A program made the position numbers and the translations under genes. This document shows, piece by piece, positions 44,501-53,364 of a stretch of DNA of 64,000 nt. How positions within the stretch are numbered: the stretch's first letter is position 1; each line of letters starts with the position of its first letter. The notes under the pieces are model-generated. The model was not told the DNA's origin and searched no databases. It saw only the letters and a list, made by a program, of their open reading frames with translations. This DNA is from Staphylospora marina (GTDB taxonomy: Bacteria; Bacillota; Bacilli; Thermoactinomycetales; Thermoactinomycetaceae). Location of the stretch: NCBI RefSeq assembly GCF_003856495.1, contig NZ_CP034118.1, forward strand, positions 1,958,182 to 2,022,181, read 5' to 3'.

Positions 44501-44519
44501 ATGAGGTATCACTTCTGAG

Positions 44520-44560
44520 CCGGGATCCCGTCCGTCCACGGATGGGATCCCGGTTTTTTT
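44520..44560 (+). terminator. Terminator of the gamma-SASP gene
   Basis: CCGGGATCCC-GTCC (44520-44533) pairs with GGAT-GGGATCCCGG (44540-44553) and is followed by seven T. Confidence 0.9.
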
Positions 44561-46529
44561 ACCGGTTGAATCGTTCATGCCACAAACCGATCATCTTTTC
44601 GGCAATCGGTCCGGCCGCCACCGCCCCGTATCCGCCTTCCGGCACCACGACCGCCACGGCGATTTCGGGGTCATACGCCGGCGCAAAGGCGATGAACACC
44701 GAGTTCTCCACTCTTCCCCGTCCGGGAATGTCCTGCTCGGACGTCCCCGTTTTTGCGGCCACCGGAAACGGCAGATCCTTGAACAGATGACCGGCCGTTC
44801 CGCCCGGCTTGGTCACTGCCACCATTCCGTCCAGCACCGTGCGCCAGTGGGAAGGTTCCATCGGAAACTTACCGAGCACCTCCGGCTCATACCGGACGGT
44901 TTGTCCCGTGTTCGGATCCACCGCCTGCAGGGCCAGCCTCGGGCGCATGCGGGTCCCCCGGTTGGCCAACGTTGCCGTGTACTGTGCCAGTTGCAGGGCC
45001 GTATGACGCTGGGCCTGTCCGAACGAGGCCAATGCCATGGCTCCCAATCCGGAATGTTTCCGGGCGATGCTCAGGTAGTCCTCCGTTCCGTCCTGCTCGC
45101 CGGGAAGATCCACCCCCGTTTTCACCCCGAGGCCGAACGCCCTGGACCAGCGGTTGAATTCCCGGACCGCTTCGTTCTTCTCTTGGTGGTACCAGCTCGT
45201 GCCGATCCACGCCATGAACGTGTTGGACGATTTTTGAATGGCTTTCACCGGTCCCAACAGTCCGTACCGGTGACCCCCGGAATTGCGGACCGGTGGCGTG
45301 GCTTTGGCGTAGGTGAAGGCTCCCGGATCATTCCATAATGTATCTTCGTTGATCAGCCCTTTTTTCAGTCCGAACAGCACGGTGAGCGGTTTGACCGTGG
45401 AACCGGCCGGCACCACCGAGAACGGATGGCGGAGCATCTCCTTCTCCGGATCCGCCTCCTCTCTCGCGTCATACGGTGCTTCCCGGATCGTGCCGTTGCG
45501 CATGACATAGCTCAAATTTTTGTAGACTTCGGGCGTGACCCGGCCGTTCCAGACATTCGGGTCGTAATCGGGATGGCTGACCATGGCGAGAATGTTCCCG
45601 GTTTTCACTTCCATGGCGACGGCATAGGCGTTCCGGGCATGGGGAGCGCGCTGACGGTCCGTCCGGTTCCGGAGCTGTTCCAAATGGCGGGCGATGAATT
45701 CCTCCGTTTCCGATTGCATGACGGAATCCAGTGAGATCACCAGATCTTTTCCCGGCCGGGACGGCACCTCTTTCAGCACCTCCACCTGCCGGCCGTGGGA
45801 ATTGACGCGAATCAGCCGATACCCGTTGATGCCGCGAAGCACCGACTGATAGGTGTATTCCAGACCGTCAACGCCCACCTGTTCCCAATCCAGATATCCG
45901 TTCGTTTCCGGAAACCGGGGGGCACTCCGGTACGGATCCAGGGATTCACGGGCACCGGCAAACGGTCTGACATACCCGATGGTCTGCACGGCGATGCGAT
46001 CATCACGGTACCTGCGAAGCGGCTCGGCAAACACGTTCACTCCCGGAAATCTCCCGGGATCCTCGGAGATGCGCACCACTTCCTCCGGCGTCAACCCGTT
46101 CTTGATTTTTTTGGGATAGTACGGAGGCATCTTTCTCGGGACGGATTTCCCGCTTGCATCCATTCCGACATCCATGGCTTCCAATACTTCGTGGACGGGC
46201 ATTTGCAAGGTTTTGGACAATTCTTTGGCGGTGGCCAGTTTCCGTTCGCGGGGGAGCTCCGGCTCCAGATAGATGGCCGTGAACAAGGAGCGGTTTTCGG
46301 CCAGGGGAACCCCGTTCCGGTCCAGGATTTTCCCCCGGGGAGCCGGAATGGGGATTTGCTTGAAATTGTTTTCCACGGAAAGGCGATGATATTTGTCGCC
46401 GGATCCCAGCTGGATCCAGCCCAACCTGAGAATCAGGGCCACAAAAAGCAAGACGGTGATGAGCCACAGACCCTGAAGCCGACTTTGCGACAAGGTTCGC
46501 GTTTCCGTCTTGGATTCCGGCCGATTCAT
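44559..46529 (-). CDS. Class B penicillin-binding protein (PBP2-like transpeptidase)
   Basis: A 656-residue membrane-anchored transpeptidase. One N-terminal helix (GLWLITVLLFVALILRLGW) is followed by a dimerisation domain with IPIPAPRGKILDRNG. The transpeptidase domain has SxxK as PAGSTVKPLT (~residue 390), SxN as IQKSSNTFM (~440) and KTG as VAAKTGTSEQ (~600). It is close to PBP2/PbpA-type enzymes of Bacilli; whether it acts in elongation or sporulation is not clear. Start: ATG at 46529 is chosen with AAGGA about 11 bases upstream; starts at 46541 or 46565 are possible. Confidence 0.9.
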   Translation of the reverse strand: MNRPESKTETRTLSQSRLQGLWLITVLLFVALILRLGWIQLGSGDKYHRLSVENNFKQIPIPAPRGKILDRNGVPLAENRSLFTAIYLEPELPRERKLATAKELSKTLQMPVHEVLEAMDVGMDASGKSVPRKMPPYYPKKIKNGLTPEEVVRISEDPGRFPGVNVFAEPLRRYRDDRIAVQTIGYVRPFAGARESLDPYRSAPRFPETNGYLDWEQVGVDGLEYTYQSVLRGINGYRLIRVNSHGRQVEVLKEVPSRPGKDLVISLDSVMQSETEEFIARHLEQLRNRTDRQRAPHARNAYAVAMEVKTGNILAMVSHPDYDPNVWNGRVTPEVYKNLSYVMRNGTIREAPYDAREEADPEKEMLRHPFSVVPAGSTVKPLTVLFGLKKGLINEDTLWNDPGAFTYAKATPPVRNSGGHRYGLLGPVKAIQKSSNTFMAWIGTSWYHQEKNEAVREFNRWSRAFGLGVKTGVDLPGEQDGTEDYLSIARKHSGLGAMALASFGQAQRHTALQLAQYTATLANRGTRMRPRLALQAVDPNTGQTVRYEPEVLGKFPMEPSHWRTVLDGMVAVTKPGGTAGHLFKDLPFPVAAKTGTSEQDIPGRGRVENSVFIAFAPAYDPEIAVAVVVPEGGYGAVAAGPIAEKMIGLWHERFNR

Positions 46530-46659
46530 CACCTGTCTCATCCTTCTTCTGTTTCTGTTTTGCAAGGTCAGCCCAAGCTTCGGTTCGACTATAAGTGTAC
46601 CACAAAACCCGGGCCATCCGGCATACCCGCTTGCATTGCCGAACTCCTTTGAAACCGCT

Positions 46660-47787
46660 TCATCTCATGTACCGGAGGCAAAAGTTGACGGCCCGGTGGG
46701 CGTTCAACATGCCGATCTCCTCCAGTTGCCCGTTTCTCACCGCGGATTGTCTCAAAATGTACCTCACTTTTTCCGGATTGAGGTTGCGATGGATCTGCAA
46801 GAGAAGCGCCACCGTTCCGCACACGTGGGGCACCGCCATGGACGTGCCGCTCATTTCCCGCTTGGATCTGCCCAGCCACGCCGACGGAATGCGGTCGCCC
46901 GGAGCGGCCAGATCCACCTCTTTGCCCGTGTTGCTGAACGTGGAAATCGTTCCGTTGCGGGACACCGAAGTCACCGCGATCGTTTCCGGATACCTGGCCG
47001 GGAAGTCCACGTGTCCCTTGAGCCCCAGGTTTCCGGTGGCCGCCACCATGACGATTCCCCGGCGATGGGCGATCTGGATGGCCTGCTTCAACGATTCGCT
47101 CATTTTGTCCATGCCGAAACTCATGTTGATCACTTGCATGTTGTTTTCGATGCACCAGTTGATCGCCGAGAGCAAATCCGACAAATTGGCGCTCCCTTTG
47201 CGGTTGAAGGCCTTGACCGCGTACAATTCCGCCCGCGGCGCCACCCCGAGGATGGACATTTCCGTCGCCCTGCCCGCGATGATCCCGGCCACATGGGTTC
47301 CATGACCGTTGTAATCCTGCGGTGAAAAGTACGGGGACAACATGTTGACTCCCCCGCGGTAATTGTCCCGCACCGCCGGATGATCCGCGTCGATTCCCGT
47401 ATCGATCACCGCCACCCGGATCCCCTGGCCCTGGGTGATTCGCCAGGCTTTTTCCGCCTCGACCATTTCCACTCCCCACGGAACGGAAATCTCCTTCTTC
47501 TCGACGGTTCCAAGGTACGGCTCCGTCAGGGTGATCCGAATGTCGGGTTCCATGTGTTCAACGCTCTGATGAAGTTCCGAGCCAGGCCTCAGAGGCGAGC
47601 GGGAATGAAATTCCCCGATCACCATGCCGAGGTTTTGGAGCACCCTGACCCGGTGAACTCCGATTTTCCTGAGTTCTTCCACATGTTTTTTGGGATGGAC
47701 TCCGTCCCTCAGAAAAAAGATGCTCCTGAATGTCTTTCTGCTCCGATCGGGCGATGGCTGGGAGAGAGACATTTCATCCGTGTACAT
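46660..47787 (-). CDS. Subtilisin-like (S8) serine protease without signal peptide
   Basis: A 375-residue subtilase. The catalytic Asp is in AVIDTGIDADHP (~residue 130), the His in NGHGTHVAGI (~167) and the Ser in SGTSMAVPHVCG (~320), with oxyanion Asn in VAATGNLG. The ~110-residue N-terminal region resembles an inhibitor-type propeptide. No signal peptide is visible, so it may be intracellular or exported by another route. ATG at 47787 has GGGAGTGA six bases upstream; GTG at 47808 is less likely. It is divergent from the unknown gene at 47865. Confidence 0.92.
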   Translation of the reverse strand: MYTDEMSLSQPSPDRSRKTFRSIFFLRDGVHPKKHVEELRKIGVHRVRVLQNLGMVIGEFHSRSPLRPGSELHQSVEHMEPDIRITLTEPYLGTVEKKEISVPWGVEMVEAEKAWRITQGQGIRVAVIDTGIDADHPAVRDNYRGGVNMLSPYFSPQDYNGHGTHVAGIIAGRATEMSILGVAPRAELYAVKAFNRKGSANLSDLLSAINWCIENNMQVINMSFGMDKMSESLKQAIQIAHRRGIVMVAATGNLGLKGHVDFPARYPETIAVTSVSRNGTISTFSNTGKEVDLAAPGDRIPSAWLGRSKREMSGTSMAVPHVCGTVALLLQIHRNLNPEKVRYILRQSAVRNGQLEEIGMLNAHRAVNFCLRYMR

Positions 47788-47864
47788 GTTTTTCACTCCC
47801 GTTTTCACTCCCGGCCCCGGGCCTGAATACCATAAACCGAATTCGGGCCTTGAGAGGATGGTGC

Positions 47865-48248
47865 ATGCAAATGTCCGATCATCGACAAAGCGGTCCGAAA
47901 CGCCCGCACGGCAGACTCCACGACGACCGCCCTTCCTTGAGCATTGAGGACATCCGGCGCTGGTCGGGGCTGGTTTCCAAAAGGGCGAAGCAATTCGACG
48001 AATTGCTCGCCGCCTTTGAGTCGCTGTCCCTGGCCGCCCGAAACAAGGAACACATCACGGACATCATTTCCGCGCTCGCCGGTTTGAACAAAAAGCTGTC
48101 CTCGGGCAATCAGGCCGCCGGGAAAAAATCATCTCCGGGCGCATCAGCGAGCGGTCCGACCGGAGACCTGTTGTATGACCTGTTCACCTCGCCGAACATG
48201 AGATCCGTCGTCAGCGAGGTAATGAAGTCCAAACCGAAGCGGTGGTGA
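47865..48248 (+). CDS. Unknown 127-residue protein
   Basis: The basic hydrophilic start (MQMSDHRQSGPKRPHGRLHD) is followed by a helical region IEDIRRWSGLVSKRAKQFDE and AALAGLNKKL-type helices, a low-complexity linker rich in Ser/Gly/Ala and a C-terminal LLYDLFTSPNMRSVVSEV. No family was recognised. GAGGATGG lies seven bases upstream of the ATG. The terminator hairpin starts inside its last codons. The convergent 48260 gene also has SP-rich and helical parts, but no clear relation. Confidence 0.65.
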   Translation: MQMSDHRQSGPKRPHGRLHDDRPSLSIEDIRRWSGLVSKRAKQFDELLAAFESLSLAARNKEHITDIISALAGLNKKLSSGNQAAGKKSSPGASASGPTGDLLYDLFTSPNMRSVVSEVMKSKPKRW

Positions 48249-48274
48249 TCCGAATCACCTCACCGCTTTTTTCT
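48238..48274. terminator. Terminator between convergent unknown genes
   Basis: AAGCGGTG and CACCGCTT, with inner GTGAT/AATCAC pairing, are followed by TTTTTTC on the plus strand. The 5' arm overlaps the stop of the plus-strand gene. Confidence 0.75.
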
Positions 48275-48580
48275 CTTCTTCTTGGAAGCGGATGAAGCGT
48301 TGACATCCGTGAGAGTTTGGGGGCCTCCCAATTCGCGGATCATCTTCTGAAGCCCTTCCGGGCGGGACAGTTGGTTCATCACGTCACGCAGAAATTCATT
48401 GGACACCGGCGCGCCGGTCACTTTGCGGAGAAATTCGAACAAACCGTCGACTCCGTTTTCCCGCATGGCGCGATTGGCCCCGCGCATGATGTTTTCGAAT
48501 TTCCTTTCGTCCATCACCGGTGAACCGGCCACCCGGTTGATCCAATCCACAAAATCTCTTTCGGAAAATCCGTTGCTCAA
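48260..48580 (-). CDS. Unknown 106-residue protein with a Lys-rich tail
   Basis: A helical, hydrophilic protein (SERDFVDWINRVAGSPVMDE, then LFEFLRKVTGAPVSNEFLRD) ending in SASKKKRKKR. The strongly basic tail suggests nucleic-acid or membrane-surface binding. TTG at 48580 is supported by AAGGAGG eight bases upstream. I do not recognise a family. Confidence 0.6.
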   Translation of the reverse strand: MSNGFSERDFVDWINRVAGSPVMDERKFENIMRGANRAMRENGVDGLFEFLRKVTGAPVSNEFLRDVMNQLSRPEGLQKMIRELGGPQTLTDVNASSASKKKRKKR

Positions 48581-48668
48581 GAGAGTTCCTCCTTTCCCAT
48601 CACCCGACTTTTATACATGTATGAATTCCGTGGACAGCTCGCATGCTTCAAATGCCCACTCCATGCAA

Positions 48669-48702
48669 AAGGGGCGGAAGCCTTTTTCGGCTTCCGCCCC
48701 TT
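48669..48702 (-). terminator. Terminator of the gene ending at 48705
   Basis: AAGGGGCGGAAGCC and GGCTTCCGCCCCTT form a perfect 14-bp stem with a 6-nt loop; TTTTGC follows on the minus strand. Confidence 0.85.
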
Positions 48703-48704
48703 GG

Positions 48705-49247
48705 TCATTCGTGACATCGGTTTTTCCGGAGGAAACTGAGATCGTTGGCCATGCATCCGGTGACCCGGAAATCGACGTCCCTTCCCACCTCGTGGACGAG
48801 ACTCCAAAACTCCGCCACGCACGACAGGATGTCGGAACACGCATCCGGATCCGCGAGGAAATAAGTGGTCTCCTCCAGCGCTCCCGGTTCCGAAACCGTG
48901 ATATACACAACGCGGACCGTCACCCGGTCCCGACGGGGATCTTCAATGTCAAAAACGGCTTCATGGCTGATCGCAAGGTGATCCGCCGGATGCACGATCC
49001 GCCGCTCTTCCCGCTCGCCTTCCGCGGGCAGGAACACGAATTCGCAGCGGTTCTCCCCCTCGTCGATGCGGACCGATTGCAAATCACCGTACAGCCGCAG
49101 CTCGGATTTGTCCAAATCGATCGTTCCGAGCCAGGTCCGGGAATGTTCTCCGATGAATCCCTGAAGCAGCCGATCCAGATCGGACGGCGTCATTTCCCGG
49201 GCAGACCGGTCGAAATTGATCAAGCAGCCATGTGCGAAAACCTTCAT
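48705..49247 (-). CDS. Unknown 180-residue protein
   Basis: A mostly beta-rich, acidic sequence starting MKVFAHGCLINFDRSAREMT, with LRLYGDLQSVRIDEGENRCE in the middle and ending near VTGCMANDLSFLRKNRCHE. No domain was recognised. ATG at 49247 has AAGGAG nine bases upstream. It is monocistronic, with its own terminator. The acyl-CoA synthetase gene lies upstream on the same strand, separated by 130 bp. Confidence 0.65.
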   Translation of the reverse strand: MKVFAHGCLINFDRSAREMTPSDLDRLLQGFIGEHSRTWLGTIDLDKSELRLYGDLQSVRIDEGENRCEFVFLPAEGEREERRIVHPADHLAISHEAVFDIEDPRRDRVTVRVVYITVSEPGALEETTYFLADPDACSDILSCVAEFWSLVHEVGRDVDFRVTGCMANDLSFLRKNRCHE

Positions 49248-49377
49248 GTTCGGGGCTCCTTCTCTGAAATGGCACGTCCTCTTCATTATACCGGACTTGC
49301 GAAAACCTGTTCAAGGAAAGAAGCCCCGGGGGCGGGCCGTTCGCTCATCGGGAAAGCCGTCCGGCCCATCGCCCGAA

Positions 49378-50937
49378 TCACCGGCCGGCCTTGCGCTTTT
49401 TCTCCAGTTCGCGAAGTTCCACCCGCCGGATTTTGCCGCTGGCCGTTTTCGGGAGAGCGTCGACGAACTCGATTTCCCGCGGATATTTGTACGGCGCCGT
49501 AACCGTTTTCACGTGATTCTGCAGTTCTTTGACCAAATCGTCCGAAGGCGTGACGTGTTCCTTCAGAATGACGAATGCCTTCACGATGGATCCCCGGTCC
49601 GGATCGGGGCTGGCCACCACGGCACACTCTTTCACGGCCGGATGTTTCACCAGCGCATCCTCCACTTCGAACGGACCGATGGTATAGCCGGCGCTGATGA
49701 TGATGTCGTCGGCGCGACCTTCAAACCAGAGATACCCGTCCTCGTCTTTTCTCGCCCGGTCTCCGGTCAGGTACCAGTCGCCGATGAAGGCCGCTTTGGT
49801 CCGCTCCGGATCCTGGTAGTATCCCTTGAACAGGGCGGGAGAGGAGCGGTGAACGGCGATGTGCCCCACTTCACCGGGAGGCAGTTCATTTCCTTCGTCG
49901 TCGATGATGGCGATCCGGTTTCCGGATGTCGGTTTGCCCATCGAACCCGGACGGGGTTCCACGTCCTTCAGGGTGCCCACCAGCAGGGTGTTTTCCGTTT
50001 GGCCGTATCCGTCCCGCACCTGGACGCCGAAATACCGCCGGAAGGTATCGATCACTTCCCGGTTCAGCGGTTCCCCCGCGCTGACCGCACTGCGCAGATG
50101 GGACAAATCATACCGGTCCAGGCGTTCCGTCTTGGCCATCATGCGATACTCGGTCGGCGTGCAGCACAGCACGTTCACTTGTTCATTTTGCAGGATGGTC
50201 AGCCAGGTTTCCGGATCAAAGGCCCCATGATAAACCAGCGCGGTTGCCCCCGCTCCCAGCGTCGACACGAACGGGCTCCACACCCACTTGGCCCATCCCG
50301 GACCGGCCGTCGCCCACACCACGTCTCCCTCACGGATGTCCAGCCACGCTTCCGTCGCGGTCTTCTGGTGGGCGATCGCCCAGCTGTGGTGATGGATCAC
50401 CCCTTTCGGTCCCCCGGTGGTTCCGGACGTATAAGAGATGAAGGCGATGTCATCGGCATACGTTTCCGGCAATGCCGTCTCTTCGCTCCCGCGGCAATCG
50501 TCCAGCGGAGTCCAGCCGTCGCCGCCTTCCCCGCAGACAAAGCGAAGCAGTTCACCGTCATACGCTTCGGCCGCTTCGTCCACGCGGGAAATCAGCGTTT
50601 CGTGGGCGATGACCGCCTTGACCCGGGCATGGTTGAGCCGATACAAAATGTCTCCCGGCTGCAGCATTTCCGAACCGGGCAACACGATCAATCCCGCTTT
50701 GAGACACGCCAGATACGACACATACGCCTCGGGAATTCTCGGAAGCAAAATCATGATGCGATCGCCTTTCCCGAGGCCGGCTTCCACCAATCCCCGTGCG
50801 GTCGCGTCGGAAAGCTCCTTCAGTTTCGCATACGTCCATTCGCTCCGCTTTCCTTCCCGGTTCAACCAGCGGATGGCCACCTTGCCCGAGGATGCGTGAC
50901 GGTCGATGTCGTGACTGATGTTGTAAATGTGCGACAT
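49378..50937 (-). CDS. AMP-forming acyl-CoA synthetase
   Basis: A 519-residue ANL-superfamily ligase that activates a carboxylate to acyl-AMP and then acyl-CoA. The P-loop is ISYTSGTTGGPKGVIHH (~residue 170), followed by the adenine-site DGYGQTENTLLVGT, the hinge YLTGDRARKDEDGY and the C-terminal catalytic Lys in PKTASGKIRRVELR. The pattern is that of the medium-chain/AcsM-like (acetyl-CoA synthetase-like) group; chain length is not determinable. ATG at 50937 follows GGGGGTTGGG. The T-rich region 50950-51000 may hold its promoter. Confidence 0.92.
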   Translation of the reverse strand: MSHIYNISHDIDRHASSGKVAIRWLNREGKRSEWTYAKLKELSDATARGLVEAGLGKGDRIMILLPRIPEAYVSYLACLKAGLIVLPGSEMLQPGDILYRLNHARVKAVIAHETLISRVDEAAEAYDGELLRFVCGEGGDGWTPLDDCRGSEETALPETYADDIAFISYTSGTTGGPKGVIHHHSWAIAHQKTATEAWLDIREGDVVWATAGPGWAKWVWSPFVSTLGAGATALVYHGAFDPETWLTILQNEQVNVLCCTPTEYRMMAKTERLDRYDLSHLRSAVSAGEPLNREVIDTFRRYFGVQVRDGYGQTENTLLVGTLKDVEPRPGSMGKPTSGNRIAIIDDEGNELPPGEVGHIAVHRSSPALFKGYYQDPERTKAAFIGDWYLTGDRARKDEDGYLWFEGRADDIIISAGYTIGPFEVEDALVKHPAVKECAVVASPDPDRGSIVKAFVILKEHVTPSDDLVKELQNHVKTVTAPYKYPREIEFVDALPKTASGKIRRVELRELEKKRKAGR

Positions 50938-51021
50938 GGCCCAACCCCCTGAACTTTTCGATTTCATTGTTTAATGAAAATATTCTTATCGAAAATTATA
51001 CATTCAGTTGCATCAAAATGA

Positions 51022-51053
51022 AAGACGGCGGTTCCATGAGGAACCGCCGTCTT
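51022..51053 (-). terminator. Terminator of the alpha/beta-SASP gene
   Basis: AAGACGGCGGTTCC and GGAACCGCCGTCTT form a perfect 14-bp stem with loop ATGA; TTCATTTTG follows on the minus strand. Confidence 0.85.
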
Positions 51054-51077
51054 CGGGAAACCAGGATATGCTCTTGG

Positions 51078-51299
51078 TTACTGGATCATGGCACCACCCA
51101 GTTGGGATTCGGCCAGAGCCACCAGACGCTTGGTGATTTCACCTCCGACGGAACCGTTGGCACGGGACGTGGTGTCCGGGCCCAGTTGCACGCCGAATTC
51201 GCTGGCGATCTCATACTTCATTTGGTTGAGAGCCTGAGCAGCACCTTGAACCAGGAGTTGGTTCCGGTTGCGGCTGCGACCTTGTTGTTGTTGCGGCAT
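51078..51299 (-). CDS. Alpha/beta-type small acid-soluble spore protein
   Basis: A 73-residue SASP that coats and protects spore DNA. Helix 1 has [20 protein letters not shown], including the GPR cleavage site EIASEF. Helix 2 has [20 protein letters not shown], with the [12 protein letters not shown] core that contacts the DNA minor groove. ATG at 51299 has GAGGAGGTG seven bases upstream. It is probably transcribed by the late forespore sigma factor: GAATT lies about 17 bp before CAATCTA in the upstream DNA, a loose match. Confidence 0.95.
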   Translation of the reverse strand: MPQQQQGRSRNRNQLLVQGAAQALNQMKYEIASEFGVQLGPDTTSRANGSVGGEITKRLVALAESQLGGAMIQ

Positions 51300-51467
51300 G
51301 TGTTTCACCTCCTCGTGTTTTCTTGTCTATAGATTGCTCCCGAACAACTTCATAATTCGTAGGAAAAATTGGAATCGGTTTGAACCGTCGTCAGGAATGA
51401 ATCACGCCATCCCCAAATAAAATGGAAGCATTGAACGATCCCTCCAAAGGAAAGGGATGATGAGTCA

Positions 51468-51716
51468 TTGCATCACCATCGGAAGCCTGACCCGTTTTTG
51501 CACCAGGAACGGGTGTGGTATCCCTACGTGGGACTGCATGATCCCTGTCCTCCGATCCGGGCCAAGACGTACGTGGTTCCGCCCAACCAGTTTCTCGGGT
51601 TCCAGCCCCCGTGCCTGCCGCGGTTCTCCTCGCGCGAAGCCCTGAAGCACGGAACCTTGTGGCCCATTCTGGTCAGTCCCTATCGCAAAAAGTCGGAAAC
51701 GGAGGATGTCCCGTGA
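51468..51716 (+). CDS. cotJA: Spore coat-associated protein CotJA
   Basis: An 82-residue CotJA with the family core DPCPPIRAKTYVVPPNQFLG and LPRFSSREALKHGTLWPIL. It is the first gene of cotJABC, made in the mother cell during sporulation. The TTG at 51468 gives the family-sized protein; AAAGGG lies about 12 bases upstream, so the exact start is uncertain. Its stop overlaps the cotJB GTG (GTGA). Confidence 0.92.
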   Translation: MHHHRKPDPFLHQERVWYPYVGLHDPCPPIRAKTYVVPPNQFLGFQPPCLPRFSSREALKHGTLWPILVSPYRKKSETEDVP

Positions 51717-51976
51717 ACGAGCGTGAAAAGGCCCGTCAACTCAAGATCCTGCAGCGTTTGCAGGAAGTGGATTTCGCTCTCGTCGAGTTGACCCTGTATC
51801 TCGACACACATCCTCACGACCAGGAAGCTTTTGATCTTTACAAACGGTACGCGAAAAAAAGCCACAAGATCCGGGAAATCTACGAGTCCCGCTACGGCCC
51901 GCTGTTGCAGTACGGACTGGGCAGACAAGGAAGCCGCTATCGCTGGCATAAAGGCCCCTGGCCGTGGGAACTCTGA
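51713..51976 (+). CDS. cotJB: Spore coat protein CotJB
   Basis: An 87-residue CotJB: LQRLQEVDFALVELTLYLDT, then HPHDQEAFDLYKRYAKKSHK and a C-terminal YRWHKGPWPWE. GTG at 51713 has GGAGGATG seven bases upstream and overlaps the cotJA stop by four bases. It is needed for assembly of the CotJ proteins in the coat. Confidence 0.94.
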   Translation: MNEREKARQLKILQRLQEVDFALVELTLYLDTHPHDQEAFDLYKRYAKKSHKIREIYESRYGPLLQYGLGRQGSRYRWHKGPWPWEL

Positions 51977-51991
51977 AAGGGGAACGGTTGC

Positions 51992-52561
51992 ATGTGGATC
52001 TACGAAAAGAAATTGCAGTATCCCGTTCGCGTCTCCCAGTGCAACCCGAGACTGGCCAAATTCCTCATCGAACAATACGGAGGGGCGGACGGTGAATTGG
52101 CCGCCGCGCTGCGCTATCTGAACCAGCGCTACACCTTGCCCGACAAAGTGAAAGCCATTCTCACGGACATCGGGACCGAGGAATTCGCCCACCTGGAAAT
52201 GATCGCCACGATGGTTTACAAACTGACCAAGGACGCCACGCCCGAACAGCTGAAGGAAGCCGGTCTGGGCGCCCACTACGCGGATCATGACCGCGCCCTC
52301 TTTTACAACAACGCCGCCGGCGTCCCCTGGACCGCCGCCTACATCCAAGCCAAAGGCGACCCCATCGCCGACCTGTACGAAGACATCGCGGCGGAGGAAA
52401 AAGCCCGGGCCACGTACCAATGGCTGATCGACATGTCGGACGATCCCGACCTCAACGACGCCCTCAAATTCCTTCGGGAACGGGAAGTGGTCCATGCGCA
52501 GCGGTTCCGGGAGGCGGTGGAGATTCTGAAGGAGTACCAGAGTCAGAAGAAGTACTTTTAG
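51992..52561 (+). CDS. cotJC: CotJC, manganese catalase-like coat protein
   Basis: A 189-residue di-manganese catalase-type protein. Metal-ligand Glu/His residues are visible in GGADGELAAALRYL, IGTEEFAHLEMIATM and REREVVHAQRFREAVE. It sits in the spore coat and is thought to protect against peroxide. ATG at 51992 follows AAAGGGG and lies 15 nt after cotJB. A terminator follows; no gene is co-transcribed beyond. Confidence 0.95.
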   Translation: MWIYEKKLQYPVRVSQCNPRLAKFLIEQYGGADGELAAALRYLNQRYTLPDKVKAILTDIGTEEFAHLEMIATMVYKLTKDATPEQLKEAGLGAHYADHDRALFYNNAAGVPWTAAYIQAKGDPIADLYEDIAAEEKARATYQWLIDMSDDPDLNDALKFLREREVVHAQRFREAVEILKEYQSQKKYF

Positions 52562-52614
52562 GATGTTCAGACCATGATGCAAAAATGCCCCCGATTTATG
52601 GGGGAGTTTGCATG

Positions 52615-52648
52615 AAAAAACCCCTTCCCGTGATGGGAGGGGGTTTTC
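52615..52648 (+). terminator. Terminator of cotJABC
   Basis: AAAACCCCTTCCC and GGGAGGGGGTTTT flank GTGAT. A smaller CCCCC/GGGGG hairpin precedes it at 52587-52605. Confidence 0.82.
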
Positions 52649-52697
52649 ATTTACGTGGATTGATGGAATGCATGGAAATTCACAGTTTCCGCTTGAT

Positions 52698-52762
52698 GCC
52701 GGAAACCTTCCCCTGCTCGTTTCGTTGCGATGGCAAAGGCTCTCGCAGGGGAAGGTTCCGGC
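52698..52762. repeat. Covarying hairpin H1, distal to CRISPR array 1
   Basis: The arms begin GCCGGAAACC and end GGTTCCGGC (18 bp with one bulged A). The conserved apex TCGTTTCG-TTGC-GATG-GCAA-AGGCTCTC is identical to H2 at 54698-54762. H1 and H2 differ at only two positions, which pair with each other (A-T here, G-C in H2). It is followed by TTTTCATTGTGTGTGAG, which H2 shares. Confidence 0.85.
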
Positions 52763-52789
52763 TTTTCATTGTGTGTGAGTTTGCAGATG

Positions 52790-52966
52790 TCTTCTAATCC
52801 ACACTGGATTCAATAACGGTTTTTGATCCATGCATCAATTTCTTTGGGAACGGTAGAGTATTAGTTTCCAATCCACAATGGTTTCAATAACCTGGCGGAT
52901 CATCACTTCGATGTGCTTGTCGTTGATATCGTGTACAAGTTTCCAATCCACAATGGATTCAATAAC
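52790..52966 (-). CRISPR. CRISPR array 1 (three repeats, two spacers)
   Basis: 28-bp repeats at 52790-52817 (degenerate, four mismatches), 52864-52891 (one mismatch) and 52939-52966 (perfect). The minus-strand form begins GTTATTGAATCC, has the dyad AATCCA-TTG-TGGATT and ends GGAAAC, like type I-B/III repeats. Spacers are 46 and 47 bp. The degenerate repeat is at the left and the leader at the right, so transcription is on the minus strand. Spacer 52892-52938 encodes a peptide resembling the RpoC C-terminus. Confidence 0.9.
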
Positions 52967-53135
52967 CCCCTCGTCAATTCTGGCTTTCGGCAATTCTCAC
53001 AGCTCAAAACCCTTGATTTTTCGTGATCTGCAACCTTCCCAACCCCCTCAAAACAGGGGAGGGTTGTAGATAAATTCGGGGCAATTGCGCTGAGCCACAT
53101 AATGTTATCATACCAAATATGGACCTATCCGTCAA
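52967..53135 (-). promoter_or_regulatory. CRISPR leader 1 with promoter
   Basis: About 130 bp adjoining the last perfect repeat are nearly identical to leader 2. They contain a C/G-rich dyad (CAACC..CCCC / GGGG-A-GGGTTG, 53030-53067). On the minus strand, TTGACG (53130-53135) and TATGAT (53107-53112) are 17 bp apart, a strong promoter pointing into the array and away from cas1. Confidence 0.8.
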
Positions 53136-53364
53136 ATCATTGCAAATTTTGTTGCTCTTGACCGCCCTTTGCAGGGGAATGATCCCTGTCGATGAACCCA
53201 AAAAGGAAATTTCTGTATCCATTTATCTGCAACTTGCCACAAGGGGACTGTGCCCGATTGAGTGCTGGACCGGATCCCTTTTTCCCCGACAATCCATCAC
53301 CGGTGTGAAACATGATTTCGGGGGTAATAAATTCATAACAGACAACTCCGTTGAGGTGTGCACC

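Noticed and set aside
53119-53364. Upstream extension of the first cas1 fragment
   Set aside because: This DNA is homologous to the region beyond leader 2 and contains the array promoter; ATG at 53365 has the ribosome-binding site and gives the normal Cas1 N-terminus.
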